Shown piece after piece: positions 1-10,300 of a stretch of 64,000 nt of DNA; the first letter of the stretch is position 1; each line of letters begins with the position of its first letter. The stretch spans positions 92,003 to 156,002 of the forward strand of contig JBOFEG010000041.1 in the NCBI GenBank assembly GCA_051647685.1, in the 5' to 3' direction. The notes beneath the pieces are model-generated. The model worked only from the letters and a program-made list of their open reading frames with translations, was not told where the DNA came from and did not search any database. The translations under genes and the position numbers were made by a program. The DNA comes from CALTSX01 sp051647685. GTDB taxonomy: Bacteria; Chlamydiota; Chlamydiia; Chlamydiales; CALTSX01.

Positions 1-664
1 TAACCAAAGCTTTACAACTGTTCAAGCCATGCAACAAACCCGAGGGAAAGGAATCTCAGGGGCCTGGCATTCTCCAGCGAACGTAGGGATGTATAGTAGT
101 TATGTCACATTTGAACTAAGCAACGTAGATTTGAGTCTTATTGCCTACATTGCGGCTACGTCTATTTTGCAGATACTCGATGAAATGGGGTTAACTGCTC
201 AAGTCAAATGGCCTAATGATATTCTTATCTCAGGTAGAAAAATTGGTGGCGTGCTTTGCGAAACGGCCTCGCATGGAGAGAAAACAGCTGTTATTTTAGG
301 GATTGGTATGAATATAAATACAGAGCGGGAAGAGCTGGATAGAATTGATCAACCCGCAACTTCTCTTTTTCTAGAGAGCGACTCTATGTATTGTCCTGCA
401 GAAATTGCAGATCGACTCAGTGATCGTCTCATGGCAAATTGTGATGGATATCTGCAGTGGGGTTTTACTCCCTTCCATTCTTTTTTAGAGAATCGCTTGG
501 CCTACATTGGAGAATTTGTTCAGTTTACCACTTCTACTCAATCGATTTCTGGAAAAGTAATTGGAATTGCCATCGATGGCGCATTGCAATTACAAATATC
601 TACCGGAGAAATTCTTGCTCTTTATAGTGGACGAATTAAGGCTTTGCCTCGCGGATCTCTGTGA
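1..664 (+). CDS. birA: Biotin--protein ligase (5' end outside window)
   Basis: Attaches biotin to the biotin carboxyl carrier protein of acetyl-CoA carboxylase. The frame is already open at base 2 and reads family sequence before the first ATG at 29, so the true start lies upstream of the window. Visible motifs are QQTRGKGISGAWHSP (the biotinyl-AMP loop, usually GRGRxxRxWxSP), VKWPNDILISGRKIGGVL with the catalytic Lys, and GIGMNIN. No N-terminal HTH can be judged because the start is missing. Its last 29 bases overlap the convergent nifU-like gene. The placement next to nifU/nifS/gpmA matches the chlamydial order. Confidence 0.93.
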   Translation, partial: NQSFTTVQAMQQTRGKGISGAWHSPANVGMYSSYVTFELSNVDLSLIAYIAATSILQILDEMGLTAQVKWPNDILISGRKIGGVLCETASHGEKTAVILGIGMNINTEREELDRIDQPATSLFLESDSMYCPAEIADRLSDRLMANCDGYLQWGFTPFHSFLENRLAYIGEFVQFTTSTQSISGKVIGIAIDGALQLQISTGEILALYSGRIKALPRGSL

Positions 665-1400
665 GGTCTGGGATAACCTGGATAGTTGGGTATACTCGCT
701 GCTGCAAGATGGATTGTATAGCTTGCAAAGTAGCTCCCGTCGCAGAGTAACAAGAGACACAACTGCCCAAGTAACGAATGGTGACTTGATTTCCCTCAAT
801 AGAAATTACTTCAACTCCTCCCTCATCTAACGCAATAAATGGTCTTATTTCTTTTTCTATTACTGCTTCAATAGCATTTCGTTTTTGTATTGCCGTGTAT
901 TGTAGGAATTCAGTATGGATTTCTCCGGGATCTACAACAGTAGAAACAGGGGATGGGATATAATCGAGAGACAATTCAATATCGCGACACTGCACAAGTG
1001 CACCATCCAACGCTTGAAAAATCATTGGCACGTATATAGATTCTCGCTTTGGAAAAGCGACAACATTTGGACTATCTCGTAAATATTCTTCTAAAAACTC
1101 TCTTGTAATATGACTCGCTTGATTGTAATTTTTTCTTATGATCAATGAACAGAGCGCTTCAAGAAGTCCAATTACGACAGGAGGTGAAAAGGTTTGGAAT
1201 TTTGTATCAACAATGATGCCATCTGTTTCATCTATAATGATATAGATCTTGCACCAGATGGACTCGTCGATAGCTTTTCCCATAACCCATCTCATTTCTT
1301 TTGAGCGCGTTTGGTCCTCTAAAATGATTCCTGCATGGTATCTAGTTCGTATGCGTTTTTGTAATTTTTTGCTATATTGCTGCCACAATAACTCTGTCAT
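636..1400 (-). CDS. NifU-like Fe-S scaffold protein with degenerate IscU domain
   Basis: A 254-residue NifU-type protein: an N-terminal IscU-like half (about 1-135) and a C-terminal NifU domain (about 175-250). The C-terminal domain keeps its cluster-binding CxxC in GSCVSCYSATGATLQ. The N-terminal half has lost the three scaffold cysteines: the segment matching GCGSAIAS reads SPPVVIGL, and no NPxCGD or HCS motif is present. It may therefore act as a C-terminal Fe-S carrier rather than an assembly scaffold (inference). Its ATG overlaps the stop of the NifS-like gene in an ATGA arrangement, implying coupled translation. The 3' end overlaps birA by 29 bp, convergently. Confidence 0.85.
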   Translation of the reverse strand: MTELLWQQYSKKLQKRIRTRYHAGIILEDQTRSKEMRWVMGKAIDESIWCKIYIIIDETDGIIVDTKFQTFSPPVVIGLLEALCSLIIRKNYNQASHITREFLEEYLRDSPNVVAFPKRESIYVPMIFQALDGALVQCRDIELSLDYIPSPVSTVVDPGEIHTEFLQYTAIQKRNAIEAVIEKEIRPFIALDEGGVEVISIEGNQVTIRYLGSCVSCYSATGATLQAIQSILQQRVYPTIQVIPDLTEIREAKP

Positions 1401-2527
1401 AATATACCCATTACCGTGCGGAGAGATTGGACTGCACCTCGCATGCGATGAACTATTTCTATAAAATCTTCCTCCTTCATATCAAGTGTAAAGCTACAGT
1501 GAATAGATTGATTTGCCAAATCGGCACACTCTGGACAAGTCGATAGAATCTTGCCAAGGCTCTCATAGTTTCGATTTCCGATAAACGCATATATTCCGAC
1601 ATCCTGTAAAACGTAGAGCAGCGCTTCATTGTGAATTCCTGGAAAAGCTATAACAGATGTATTGGAGAGTTGTTCAACGCGGGGAAATAGGATTTGTGCA
1701 GAGGGCAAGGCATCGACGAGCTTCTTCTCTAGAATGGATTTGTATCTGGCTATCTCTAAACAAGTGTATTCTTGCGCGTTTGAGATAGTCTGTAGAGCAA
1801 ACCCAAGAGCCACTAGTAAACTGGGTGCATGAAATTTATTTTTTTCTTTCCAAATTCCAGGAATACTAATTTCCTTCTTTACCAAGGTAATAGCTATTCC
1901 AGATAATCCATAAATATTTCGTCCGTCAAAAGAGAAAAAATCTGCGGGCAAACTAGAGAATGGAAAAATCATTTGGCCAAGTATTTGTGACGCTTCTACG
2001 TGAAAAAAAATACCCGTCCCTCGGCAATATTCACCAATATCCCAAATCGGGTAGACAATTCCAGTAACCGGATCGGCAAAAGGGAGCGAAACAAAAGCAG
2101 TCTTTGGAGAGATGGCTTTTTCAACTTCTTGTTTAGTGATCTGCCCTTTTGCATTCGGGGCTATTTTTTTTATGACACACCCAAGACTTATAAATGGTTG
2201 TAGGACTTTCTCTGTTTCTCTATCAAAAGCAGATATGAGAACGATATTTTTCCCTGTAGGGTAAATAAAATTTTTATAGATTGCATAAAAAATTGAGAAT
2301 ATGTTTTCGCTATATGAAGATGTGGCATATAGATAATCGTTTGTATCTGCTCCAATCGCTGTAGTTATCTGCTCCCGAGCATTATTAATCTTTTCCTCGC
2401 ACGAAAAAGATTGATAAGGAGCATGAAGGTTTGAGCGGTATTGCAATTGAAAATCAGTTGCTCTTTTCCATACTTCTTCAGAAGTTTGCGATGCAAAATT
2501 AGCATCTAAGTAGTATTTTTTAGACAT
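1397..2527 (-). CDS. NifS-like aminotransferase class V protein lacking catalytic residues
   Basis: The fold and length (376 residues) are those of a cysteine desulfurase, which takes sulfur from cysteine for Fe-S clusters. The catalytic signatures are altered. The PLP-lysine motif, normally SGHKxYGPKG, reads DGRNIYGLSG with Asn at the Lys position. The active-site Cys loop (SSGSAC) reads FIGNRN. The PLP-contacting HVDAxQ is HVEASQ. It is therefore probably not a working desulfurase. I chose ATG 2527, preceded by AAAGAAAG, over an in-frame GTG at 2545; either way it overlaps the gpmA stop (22 bp with the chosen start). Confidence 0.82.
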   Translation of the reverse strand: MSKKYYLDANFASQTSEEVWKRATDFQLQYRSNLHAPYQSFSCEEKINNAREQITTAIGADTNDYLYATSSYSENIFSIFYAIYKNFIYPTGKNIVLISAFDRETEKVLQPFISLGCVIKKIAPNAKGQITKQEVEKAISPKTAFVSLPFADPVTGIVYPIWDIGEYCRGTGIFFHVEASQILGQMIFPFSSLPADFFSFDGRNIYGLSGIAITLVKKEISIPGIWKEKNKFHAPSLLVALGFALQTISNAQEYTCLEIARYKSILEKKLVDALPSAQILFPRVEQLSNTSVIAFPGIHNEALLYVLQDVGIYAFIGNRNYESLGKILSTCPECADLANQSIHCSFTLDMKEEDFIEIVHRMRGAVQSLRTVMGIL

Positions 2528-3216
2528 AATCTTTCTTTGTGCCACTCTCTATTTCGATAGCAGTAACATGTAGGCTCTCCAGTAGCAACTTCAATAGAGA
2601 GGACTTCTTCTTTTGATAGGGACTCTAAATACATAATAATAGCTCGCAAAGAATTTCCGTGAGCCACGAGCAATACATTCTTTTTGTTCTGCAGATAGGG
2701 GAAAATTTTTTTCTTAAAGTAAGGTACCACTCGACGTTTTGTCATAGCAAGACTCTCTCCTCCAGGTGGAGGAGCATCGATGCTGCGACGCCATAGCCTG
2801 ACCTGTTCATATCCAAATTCCTCTTTCACCATTTCTTTGTTTCTTCCCTGCAGCTTTCCGTAATACCTTTCATTAAGCTCAATTGCTGAATAGACCGGAA
2901 GAATTTGCGCTTTGGTTTTTTCATCGCAAATCTTTTGCCATCGCACCTGTTTTCGCCCTGTTTGGTGGATGAGTGCGGGCATTTTCTCCGATGTGTGCAC
3001 GCTCATCGCTAAGAAAGCGGTCATCTGCGCACGTACGAGATTTGAAACAAAAATCACATCAAAGGGAATACCCGCAATTAGCTTTCCAGCAGCGTAGGAT
3101 TCCTGAATGCCCTTACTGCTTAAAGGAATGTCAATCCATCCAGTGAAAAAATTCCTTTCATTTCCGATAGATGCGCCGTGACGCATCATAATGAGAAGAG
3201 AATGATTTTGCTGCAT
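2506..3216 (-). CDS. gpmA: 2,3-bisphosphoglycerate-dependent phosphoglycerate mutase
   Basis: Interconverts 3- and 2-phosphoglycerate in glycolysis. The 236 residues are typical for dPGM. The phospho-histidine motif is MRHGASIGNERNFFTGW near residues 11-28, with ELNERYYGKLQG around 113, PPGGES, and the second histidine in LLVAHGNSLRA near 182. It is the first gene of a minus-strand gpmA-nifS-nifU run with overlapping ends. The 110-bp gap to the divergent pseudouridine synthase must hold both promoters. Confidence 0.95.
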   Translation of the reverse strand: MQQNHSLLIMMRHGASIGNERNFFTGWIDIPLSSKGIQESYAAGKLIAGIPFDVIFVSNLVRAQMTAFLAMSVHTSEKMPALIHQTGRKQVRWQKICDEKTKAQILPVYSAIELNERYYGKLQGRNKEMVKEEFGYEQVRLWRRSIDAPPPGGESLAMTKRRVVPYFKKKIFPYLQNKKNVLLVAHGNSLRAIIMYLESLSKEEVLSIEVATGEPTCYCYRNREWHKERLCLKNTT

Positions 3217-3326
3217 AGATGTATGATTCTAATCAAAAATTCCTTTTTTTTCCAGTAGAGGGAATTTCTCAAATAATATTTCTAATTGATCATTGCATTG
3301 GATAGATTTATAATTGTTCATAACTT

Positions 3327-4022
3327 ATGAAAACACGACTCAGTAAAACGCTCGCGAAAGCCGGAATCGCCTCTCGAAGAGCGGCGGAAGAACTCATTTT
3401 TGCCGGTATGGTGCGAGTGAATGGGAAAACTATTCTACTCCCTCAATTCCAAGTGGATCCCGCTATAGATACCATTGAGTATAAGAATAGCCGTATCCAG
3501 GTCGATGAAAAATTTTTCTACTATATCATGAATAAGCCCAAAGGCTACTTATGCACACATGATCGGAGAAAAGGGGAAAGGCTTATTTATGACCTCTTTC
3601 CAAGAATGCACCCGAGATTATTTAGTGTGGGAAGACTCGATAAGGATACAACGGGTTTATTGTTGATAACGAGCGATGGAAAGTTCTCACAGAGAATTGC
3701 TCACCCCTCCTATACTTGCGAAAAAGAATACCTTGTTAGTTGCAGCGAGTCCATTACCTCTGCTCATATTAAAAAACTCCAGCGCGGATGTGTAATAGAA
3801 GGCAAGTCGGCGATTCCTAAAAGAGTCGAACAGGTACACAAAACACAAATTGCTATTACGCTGGAGGAAGGAATTAAGCGAGAAATACGCATCCTTGTCA
3901 AACAATGCGGGTTAACCCTTTTAGCCCTTCAAAGAACTCGAATCGGAAAACTCGTACTAAAAGATTTGACGATTGGAACCTACCGAGAGATGACACCTAG
4001 AGAAAAAGCTTGTTTTTTCTAA
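3327..4022 (+). CDS. RsuA/RluB-family pseudouridine synthase
   Basis: Isomerises uridine to pseudouridine in rRNA. Residues 1-48 form an S4 RNA-binding domain (LSKTLAKAGIASRRAAEELI...VRVNG). The catalytic domain follows with the aspartate motif GRLDKDTTGLLLIT near residue 96 and a later KREIRILV motif. At 231 residues it is a standard RsuA/RluB/RluE-sized enzyme. The motifs do not say whether the target is 16S or 23S rRNA; position next to gpmA matches the chlamydial gene usually called rluB/yjbC. Confidence 0.9.
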   Translation: MKTRLSKTLAKAGIASRRAAEELIFAGMVRVNGKTILLPQFQVDPAIDTIEYKNSRIQVDEKFFYYIMNKPKGYLCTHDRRKGERLIYDLFPRMHPRLFSVGRLDKDTTGLLLITSDGKFSQRIAHPSYTCEKEYLVSCSESITSAHIKKLQRGCVIEGKSAIPKRVEQVHKTQIAITLEEGIKREIRILVKQCGLTLLALQRTRIGKLVLKDLTIGTYREMTPREKACFF

Positions 4023-4045
4023 TTTTCTTCGGATAAAATAGGTCG

Positions 4046-4720
4046 ATGCGCACTATTGCTAAATTGTTTGGTAAGTCCCCTTTTGCTCCTTTGCAACAAC
4101 ATATGAATAAAGTTGCCGCTTGTATTTCTGAACTGGAGCAGGCATTCACTGCTTTTCAGAACTCTGAATACAAGAAGATGGAAATTATAGCAAAAAAACT
4201 CTCAAAGTTAGAACATGAAGCTGATCTCGCAAAAAATGATATTCGTAATAACCTGCCTAAAAGTGTTTTTTTGCCTATTGATCGTAGTCAAATTTTAGAG
4301 ATGCTTGCAATACAAGATAGTCTAGCAGACACAGCAGAAAATATTGGCCTTTCTCTGATTTTATATCCATTACCAGTTTTTGAAGATTTGAAAGAAGATC
4401 TGCAGGATTTATTGCATACCAATATCAATACTTTCTCTAATGTACAAATGATTATCAATGAAATGGATATATTGTTAGAATCCTCATTTGGTGGAATAGA
4501 AGCTGAGCGGGTAAAAGCAAAAATAGAAGAAATTTCGAGTCAGGAACATGAATCCGGCCTTATAAAATATGCTATTTTGAAAAAATTTTTTTCAAAGGGG
4601 AAAAATTTAGAAGCGCCGGCCTTTTTTTTATGGCTGCGTATAATAGAGGAAATCAGTTCTCTCGCTCACATTTCAGAAAGACTTGCTAATCGCATTCGTA
4701 TGGTACTAGCGTTGAAATAA
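4046..4720 (+). CDS. DUF47 (PhoU-like) phosphate transport accessory protein
   Basis: An all-helical cytoplasmic protein of 224 residues from the DUF47/PhoU-like family, opening MRTIAKLFGKSPFAPLQQHM and containing the family segment KLEHEADLAKNDI around residues 53-65. DUF47 proteins are typically encoded beside PiT phosphate permeases and are thought to modulate them. Here only three bases separate its stop from the permease start, which supports a two-gene operon with that role. Confidence 0.88.
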   Translation: MRTIAKLFGKSPFAPLQQHMNKVAACISELEQAFTAFQNSEYKKMEIIAKKLSKLEHEADLAKNDIRNNLPKSVFLPIDRSQILEMLAIQDSLADTAENIGLSLILYPLPVFEDLKEDLQDLLHTNINTFSNVQMIINEMDILLESSFGGIEAERVKAKIEEISSQEHESGLIKYAILKKFFSKGKNLEAPAFFLWLRIIEEISSLAHISERLANRIRMVLALK

Positions 4721-4723
4721 ATC

Positions 4724-6160
4724 ATGGGCATTGATACCTATCTTACTATTTGTGTCCTCATTGTTGGAATCTACATGGCGTGGAGTATTGGGGCAAATGA
4801 TGTTGCTAATGCCATGGGCACATCGATCGGTTCGGGTGCTTTAACGCTGAGGCAAGCTGTCGTTATTGCCGGTATATTAGAATTTTCCGGTGCTCTCCTA
4901 CTCGGTGCTCGAGTGTCAAAAACCATGCAGTCGGGTTTAATTGATCCCAGTCTATTCCAAGCAGATTACACGATTCTTTTCTTTGGAATGTTTGCGGCTC
5001 TTCTGTCTACTGCTATTTGGTTACAAATTGCATCCTATTTCGGTTGGCCAGTTTCGACTACACATGCCATAGTAGGCGCTATACTCGGATTTGGAATTAT
5101 TATTGCAGGGGTACAAACCATTCAATGGGGAAGAATAGGCTCCATCGCGCTCAGTTGGATTATTTCTCCCGGAATTAGCGCTGTGATTTCTTACGCTATT
5201 TTCAGCTTGCTACAGAAAAGAATTCTGTATGCTCTCAACCCGGTACAAGCTACTAGAAAACTAATCCCCGTGCTTGTTTTTGTCATATTTTTTACTTTTA
5301 TTTTTAGTATTTTATTTCAGGAATTGCACAATATTTCTATACACTTGAACGTAGTGCATTCCTTTTTGATTACGTGCACAATTGCAGGAGTACTTAGCTT
5401 TATCAGTTATTTTCTGCTACAGAAAAATCCTCATATTACTGCTTCCAGCTCAATGCCTTTCTCCGCATCTTCTATGCAACAACTCGTGAGTATGAATAAG
5501 GCTATGAAACATTTGCAGCGTTTACAATTAGCTTCTAAAGGACAATTAAAAGAGAAGTTATCCACGATATTGCTCCAATCTAGTACCCTCCGCGATCAGA
5601 TTCAGGTACAGACCCATTTGTACCAAAGCTCATCGGAATATCGCATTGTAGAAAAGCTCTTTAGTTATTTGCAGATTATTAGTGCCTGTTTTGTCGCCTT
5701 TGCCCATGGAGCGAATGATGTAGCTAATGCGATCGGGCCGATGTCTGCAGCTATTGATATTTTACGTACGGGAAGGCTCTCCCCTAATGCGGAAATACCT
5801 ACTTGGATTTTAATGCTTGGTGGTGCGGGCATCATTCTTGGACTTGCTACTTGGGGATGGCGCGTGATTGAAACAGTGGGAAAAAAGATTACAGAGCTCA
5901 CCCCTACGCGAGGTTTTTCTGCAGAGTTTGGCGCAGCAATTACCATTATTGTAGCGTCAAAAGCAGGTCTTCCTATTTCCACTACCCATTGTATTGTCGG
6001 TGCCGTGCTGGGAGTTGGATTTGCTAAAGGAATTTCAGGAATTAATTTGCGGGTCCTTCGAGATATCGCTTTATCATGGATCGTGACGATTCCATCAAGC
6101 GCTATTTTATGCGTCATCATTTTCTATATGTTGCAATGGATCTTCTCTTCCTTTCTTTAA
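4724..6160 (+). CDS. PiT-family inorganic phosphate permease
   Basis: Inner-membrane phosphate:cation symporter of 478 residues. Both copies of the PiT signature are present: GANDVANAMGTSIGSGAL near residue 24 and GANDVANAIGPMSAA near residue 328, reflecting the inverted-repeat fold. The paired PVSTTHAIVGAILG and PISTTHCIVGAVLG motifs are also intact. About ten hydrophobic segments flank a hydrophilic central loop at about residues 240-310. It forms an operon with the DUF47 protein immediately upstream. Confidence 0.95.
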   Translation: MGIDTYLTICVLIVGIYMAWSIGANDVANAMGTSIGSGALTLRQAVVIAGILEFSGALLLGARVSKTMQSGLIDPSLFQADYTILFFGMFAALLSTAIWLQIASYFGWPVSTTHAIVGAILGFGIIIAGVQTIQWGRIGSIALSWIISPGISAVISYAIFSLLQKRILYALNPVQATRKLIPVLVFVIFFTFIFSILFQELHNISIHLNVVHSFLITCTIAGVLSFISYFLLQKNPHITASSSMPFSASSMQQLVSMNKAMKHLQRLQLASKGQLKEKLSTILLQSSTLRDQIQVQTHLYQSSSEYRIVEKLFSYLQIISACFVAFAHGANDVANAIGPMSAAIDILRTGRLSPNAEIPTWILMLGGAGIILGLATWGWRVIETVGKKITELTPTRGFSAEFGAAITIIVASKAGLPISTTHCIVGAVLGVGFAKGISGINLRVLRDIALSWIVTIPSSAILCVIIFYMLQWIFSSFL

Positions 6161-6209
6161 AAGATTGTCCTATAAACTAGAAAGGATTAGGATACAAAAA
6201 AATACTCTC

Positions 6210-7313
6210 ATGAAAAATGCAATATTGAAGTTTTTGGTTCAGTTGGTAAAAAATTTCACCTCCAAAGAGGAAGATCGATCTGATAGCCATTTTCTCATCA
6301 TATCTACAACAGGCATCGGAGATACACTGTGGGGAACCCCTGCTGTTAAAAATTTGAAAGATACATTCCCAAAAAGTACTGTAGTTGTAGTGACAAGCCC
6401 ACTCGGAAGAGAGGTTTTAGATTACAACCCCTACATTGATCAACTGTATACCATCAAGGATCCCATTTTTTTTCATTTATTTGCCTTGTATAAGAAACTG
6501 TCTCCATATCGCTTTGCTACTTGTATACTTTTCCATACATCACAAAGAGCACTTTTGCCTCTTGTATCTATGCTAGGTATTCCCTGTATTATAGGAAATA
6601 CGGGTATGCACAAAGGACTTGATTATTTGCTCTCTCATCCTGTATTACCCTGTTCTGCACATCATGAAATTGAGCGGAGACTCGCTCTTTTAAAACCACT
6701 CGGCATCCACTCAAGACAAAGCACGCTTGAAGTCTATTTATCAGAAGAAGACTATAGACTCCCTGATATCCTAGAGAAAGACTCTTGGATTATTTTGCAT
6801 CCAGGAGCGAGCCATACCTTCAAACAATGGACGAAGTCATCTTATCTTCAATTAGGTAAAGAGTTAGCTTTACAATTAAACGTGAGAATTGCGATTACTG
6901 GGAACGCTCGAGAATCTGCAGTTTGTGCAGAGATTGCAAATGGAATCCCAGAAGCCATTTCCCTGGCTGGTATTATCACACTACGCACTTTTGCCGCGTT
7001 TTGTTCGAAAGCAAATCTATTGATTACCAATGACACTGGACCTATGCATCTAGCTTTTGCACAAAAATTGCCAACCATCGCTATTTTTTCGCCGACGAAT
7101 CCGAAAATTTGTGGTCCATATCATATAGATAATGCCTATTCCCTCTATGCAATGCAGACTTGTTTCCCATGTCTTGGAAAAAAATGCCGAGATCCATTGT
7201 GCTTATTGCAAATTTCGTGGCATCAAGTAGTTAATCTCGCTATTAAAGTATACCGCGAGAATGTGTACAGAAAAAATGAAAAGATTATCGAGATGCGGAA
7301 AACTGATAGATAG
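6210..7313 (+). CDS. Glycosyltransferase family 9 (heptosyltransferase-like)
   Basis: A GT9 enzyme of the ADP-heptose:LPS heptosyltransferase type, about 367 residues from ATG 6210. Supporting motifs: FLIISTTGIGDTLWGTPAV (N-terminal Rossmann, acceptor side), ILHPGASHTFKQW, and TNDTGPMHLAFA in the nucleotide-sugar domain. An in-frame TTG at 6165 would add 15 residues unlike the family, so I prefer the ATG. It may extend the lipooligosaccharide core, but the acceptor cannot be read from sequence. Its last 29 bp overlap the convergent giant gene. Confidence 0.85.
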   Translation: MKNAILKFLVQLVKNFTSKEEDRSDSHFLIISTTGIGDTLWGTPAVKNLKDTFPKSTVVVVTSPLGREVLDYNPYIDQLYTIKDPIFFHLFALYKKLSPYRFATCILFHTSQRALLPLVSMLGIPCIIGNTGMHKGLDYLLSHPVLPCSAHHEIERRLALLKPLGIHSRQSTLEVYLSEEDYRLPDILEKDSWIILHPGASHTFKQWTKSSYLQLGKELALQLNVRIAITGNARESAVCAEIANGIPEAISLAGIITLRTFAAFCSKANLLITNDTGPMHLAFAQKLPTIAIFSPTNPKICGPYHIDNAYSLYAMQTCFPCLGKKCRDPLCLLQISWHQVVNLAIKVYRENVYRKNEKIIEMRKTDR

Positions 7314-10300
7314 TTTGGAAGTTTTTCATAGAGCCATTTACTATTTCTTTAAATCCCTTTCGGAGATCTGGAGGTAGGAATCTACCTAATTTTTGCTCAA
7401 ATTGTAAACGACTTCTAATGGAGATTTCTGACTCTTCAGGTGAATCTATAGAGTGCGATATTATATCTAATTGATGGCCTATAAGATCTATATTTTCCTG
7501 TAATCCTTGAGTCGCATTTCTGGATAATCCATGAATATACGCTGCAGAGGAGAGGTGCTTTTGCAAAATCATATAACGGTAGAGTTGCTCTTTAAGAATT
7601 TTCCACTGATCCTCATCTAACCCAAGAGATTGTATAATTAAGGCATCTTTTCCCTGACAGAAATAGGCATACACTTCATTCAAGCTCAGGGACGTTTCAG
7701 GCTTGAAGGCAGTGATAATACTCTGGAATAATTGTCTTCTTTTCGATTTGACAGATTCCGATTCTTGTAATAAGTTCTTTTGTCGTTTCACATGCTGCTC
7801 TATTTGACTATTTTTAAAAAACTGCAAGTGTCCTAAAGTAGGAGTTTCGATTAAAGTGTTTATATATCCAAGAACACCCGTAGCTATTTTCTTAATGGTT
7901 GATTGCGTTGAGGAACTTTCCCTGATATCTTTTTGAGTTTGCTCAATAGCTTTAGCGTTATTGCTAATATCTTGTGTGTATTCTTTTATCCGATTAGTCA
8001 GTAGAGATAAATTTTTTGGACGGTGCATCAATAAATCTTCAATAGTTTTTGCTTGCTCTAAAGTATGCTCTTGCAGTGTATCATAAGTTTGCTTCAGGCT
8101 CTTTACTAAACTTTGCCGACTTTTACCGGATCGTAGGGTATAAGAAGAGGTGTTTCCTTCCCGATCTCTACCATCTCCATACCAATTAGCAATATTCATG
8201 ATTTGATTTTCGGTTGAACTTCCACGTTGAATATCTAATGTAGGCCTTGTATTGGATGGATTATCTTGTTTTTGTAAGAAGTCATCATTGATCTTTTGAT
8301 ACGTCCCCAGAATATTTTGTTCCAAGGCGTGCAAATTTGTGTAGTCAATCCCAATCTCTAACTCAGGAAAAGTACTATTAGATTCATTTCGGAGTAACTG
8401 TTGTTTATATTTACTATTGATATCTAAATAATTTCTTAGTGTTGTCAAGCCACTTTGTGTGACATTTCTACTGTAAGGTGAAATAATAGAATCTTCTGAT
8501 ATATAAGTTTTCACCCCTATTTTATCTACATAAGTATTTGCCATATTGTCTGAGAATATACCTAAAAAAGCTTCAAGGAACACACCAATACCTTTTTCTT
8601 CAAGTTTAAAGAGATTAGTAGGCTCTGTTAAAAAGGCGGATAAGCTATCTCGAATTACCGCTGATGTACCGTATACTAAAGGCATTGCTTGCTTAATAGA
8701 TTCTGTTATAGGAGTTTTGGAAGGCGCCTGATATTGGCTTAAATAAAGCAAAAGGATTGCTAAAGCTAAAGGATAATCACTCTTTAATGTACTCTTTTCT
8801 CCATTCAATTTAGAAATAAGCAGGGGAAGTTCTTCTAAAATATTAATTCCATTTGCATTAATAACTTTGCTGATATTGACCATATCTTTACCTATAGAAA
8901 AATAAGGATTAATCAGGTTATTCAGCATCAAACCCATCAGAAGTGATAATTTATTATTATCTCCTTGTAAATACTTACGTTGGAGCTCATAGTTCTTTAT
9001 AGATGCTGGAACATAATCCTCTTTTCCAAAAAATTTAGAAAAGGATGTATCTATAATATTATTTCCTAGAAGTAAAAGTGTTTGAACTAATGGTGTCTGG
9101 GTCGCAAGGGCTAGCTTTCCCATTCCACTGAATATTTGTTCTTCCACATTATTATCTTTTAGATGATGTGCCAGTAAAGATTCTTGAGCTTCTGATAAAT
9201 AGGATCTACCATCGCTTTTTTTTGAAGAGATGTAGTGTTCGTAAGCGCGAAGGAAAACCGGAAATGCTTTTGACTCCATTGGAATTTCTGTACATAAGGT
9301 ACTCAGTTCCAATATAATTTTAGCAATTTTGGAATCCATTAAATTCGGAAGAACTGATGAGATTTGTTCTAATGTTTTTAATGTTGCATTCGGATTTTCA
9401 AGGGCACGATGTGCTTTCATTTTCTTTAATTGATGGACTAATTTCTGACTTCTTATAGTGTCGCCAGAAGTAATATAATGTGTAATAAGATAAGAAATAG
9501 CATCAAAATTCTGTGAGGCTAGTTCGCCATCAACTAGATCGTAGTAATAAACGATGTGTGTGTTCTCCAGCATTCGATTTTGCATATAGTTGCTGAGCAT
9601 ATCGACGCTTTTTCGCGAGTAGGAATTAGCCATCTTGAGAATAGTTTGTAGTATTAATCTTCCCTCAGATCTAGGAACAACACAAATTTTTTTATCGCCT
9701 TGTTCATTTTCCAATACTAAGTGAGCAAAGTCTATGCTTTCTAATTTCCTATCAGTGATTACATCTGCAATATAAAATCCACTTTGTCCGCTGACATAGG
9801 CACGCTTAATACCATTCTGTTGCTGAATATGGAATTCCATAGATAGTTTTGGGAGTGAAATATCTGATATCCCTTGAGGCTTCTCTGTATCTGCCCATAT
9901 CTCTATATCAGGATGAAACTTCTGTAATGGAATGAGTTCTTTGGGGATACTTTGTTGATCCGGATCCATTGGAGCATCAAGTGAAAAGGATAATCTATTG
10001 GATATATTATCCGTCAGAAGAGATCTACCAAGTTTCATCGGAGCCATCTTGTTCCAATGTAAAGCAATATCACCTAGTTGAATAGCTCTTACAATCAAGC
10101 GAGTTAAGAGGAAGGTATATACTTCTTTCTGAAAGTTAAGTATAGCTCCTAGTATATTCAAAACAGGCTCTAGCTCAGGCATATTAAATAACATATACAA
10201 GGCAATGGCTCCCACAACTAGACAAGCTACAGCGGTAACTGGATTAGTGCAGCAAGCAACTACTAGATAGATATAAGGGATGAAACTTAACAATGCAATT

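Noticed and set aside
5665..6120. Antisense frame of about 150 codons inside the phosphate permease
   Set aside because: The plus-strand gene is a full PiT permease with both signatures; the antisense frame is a codon-bias by-product.
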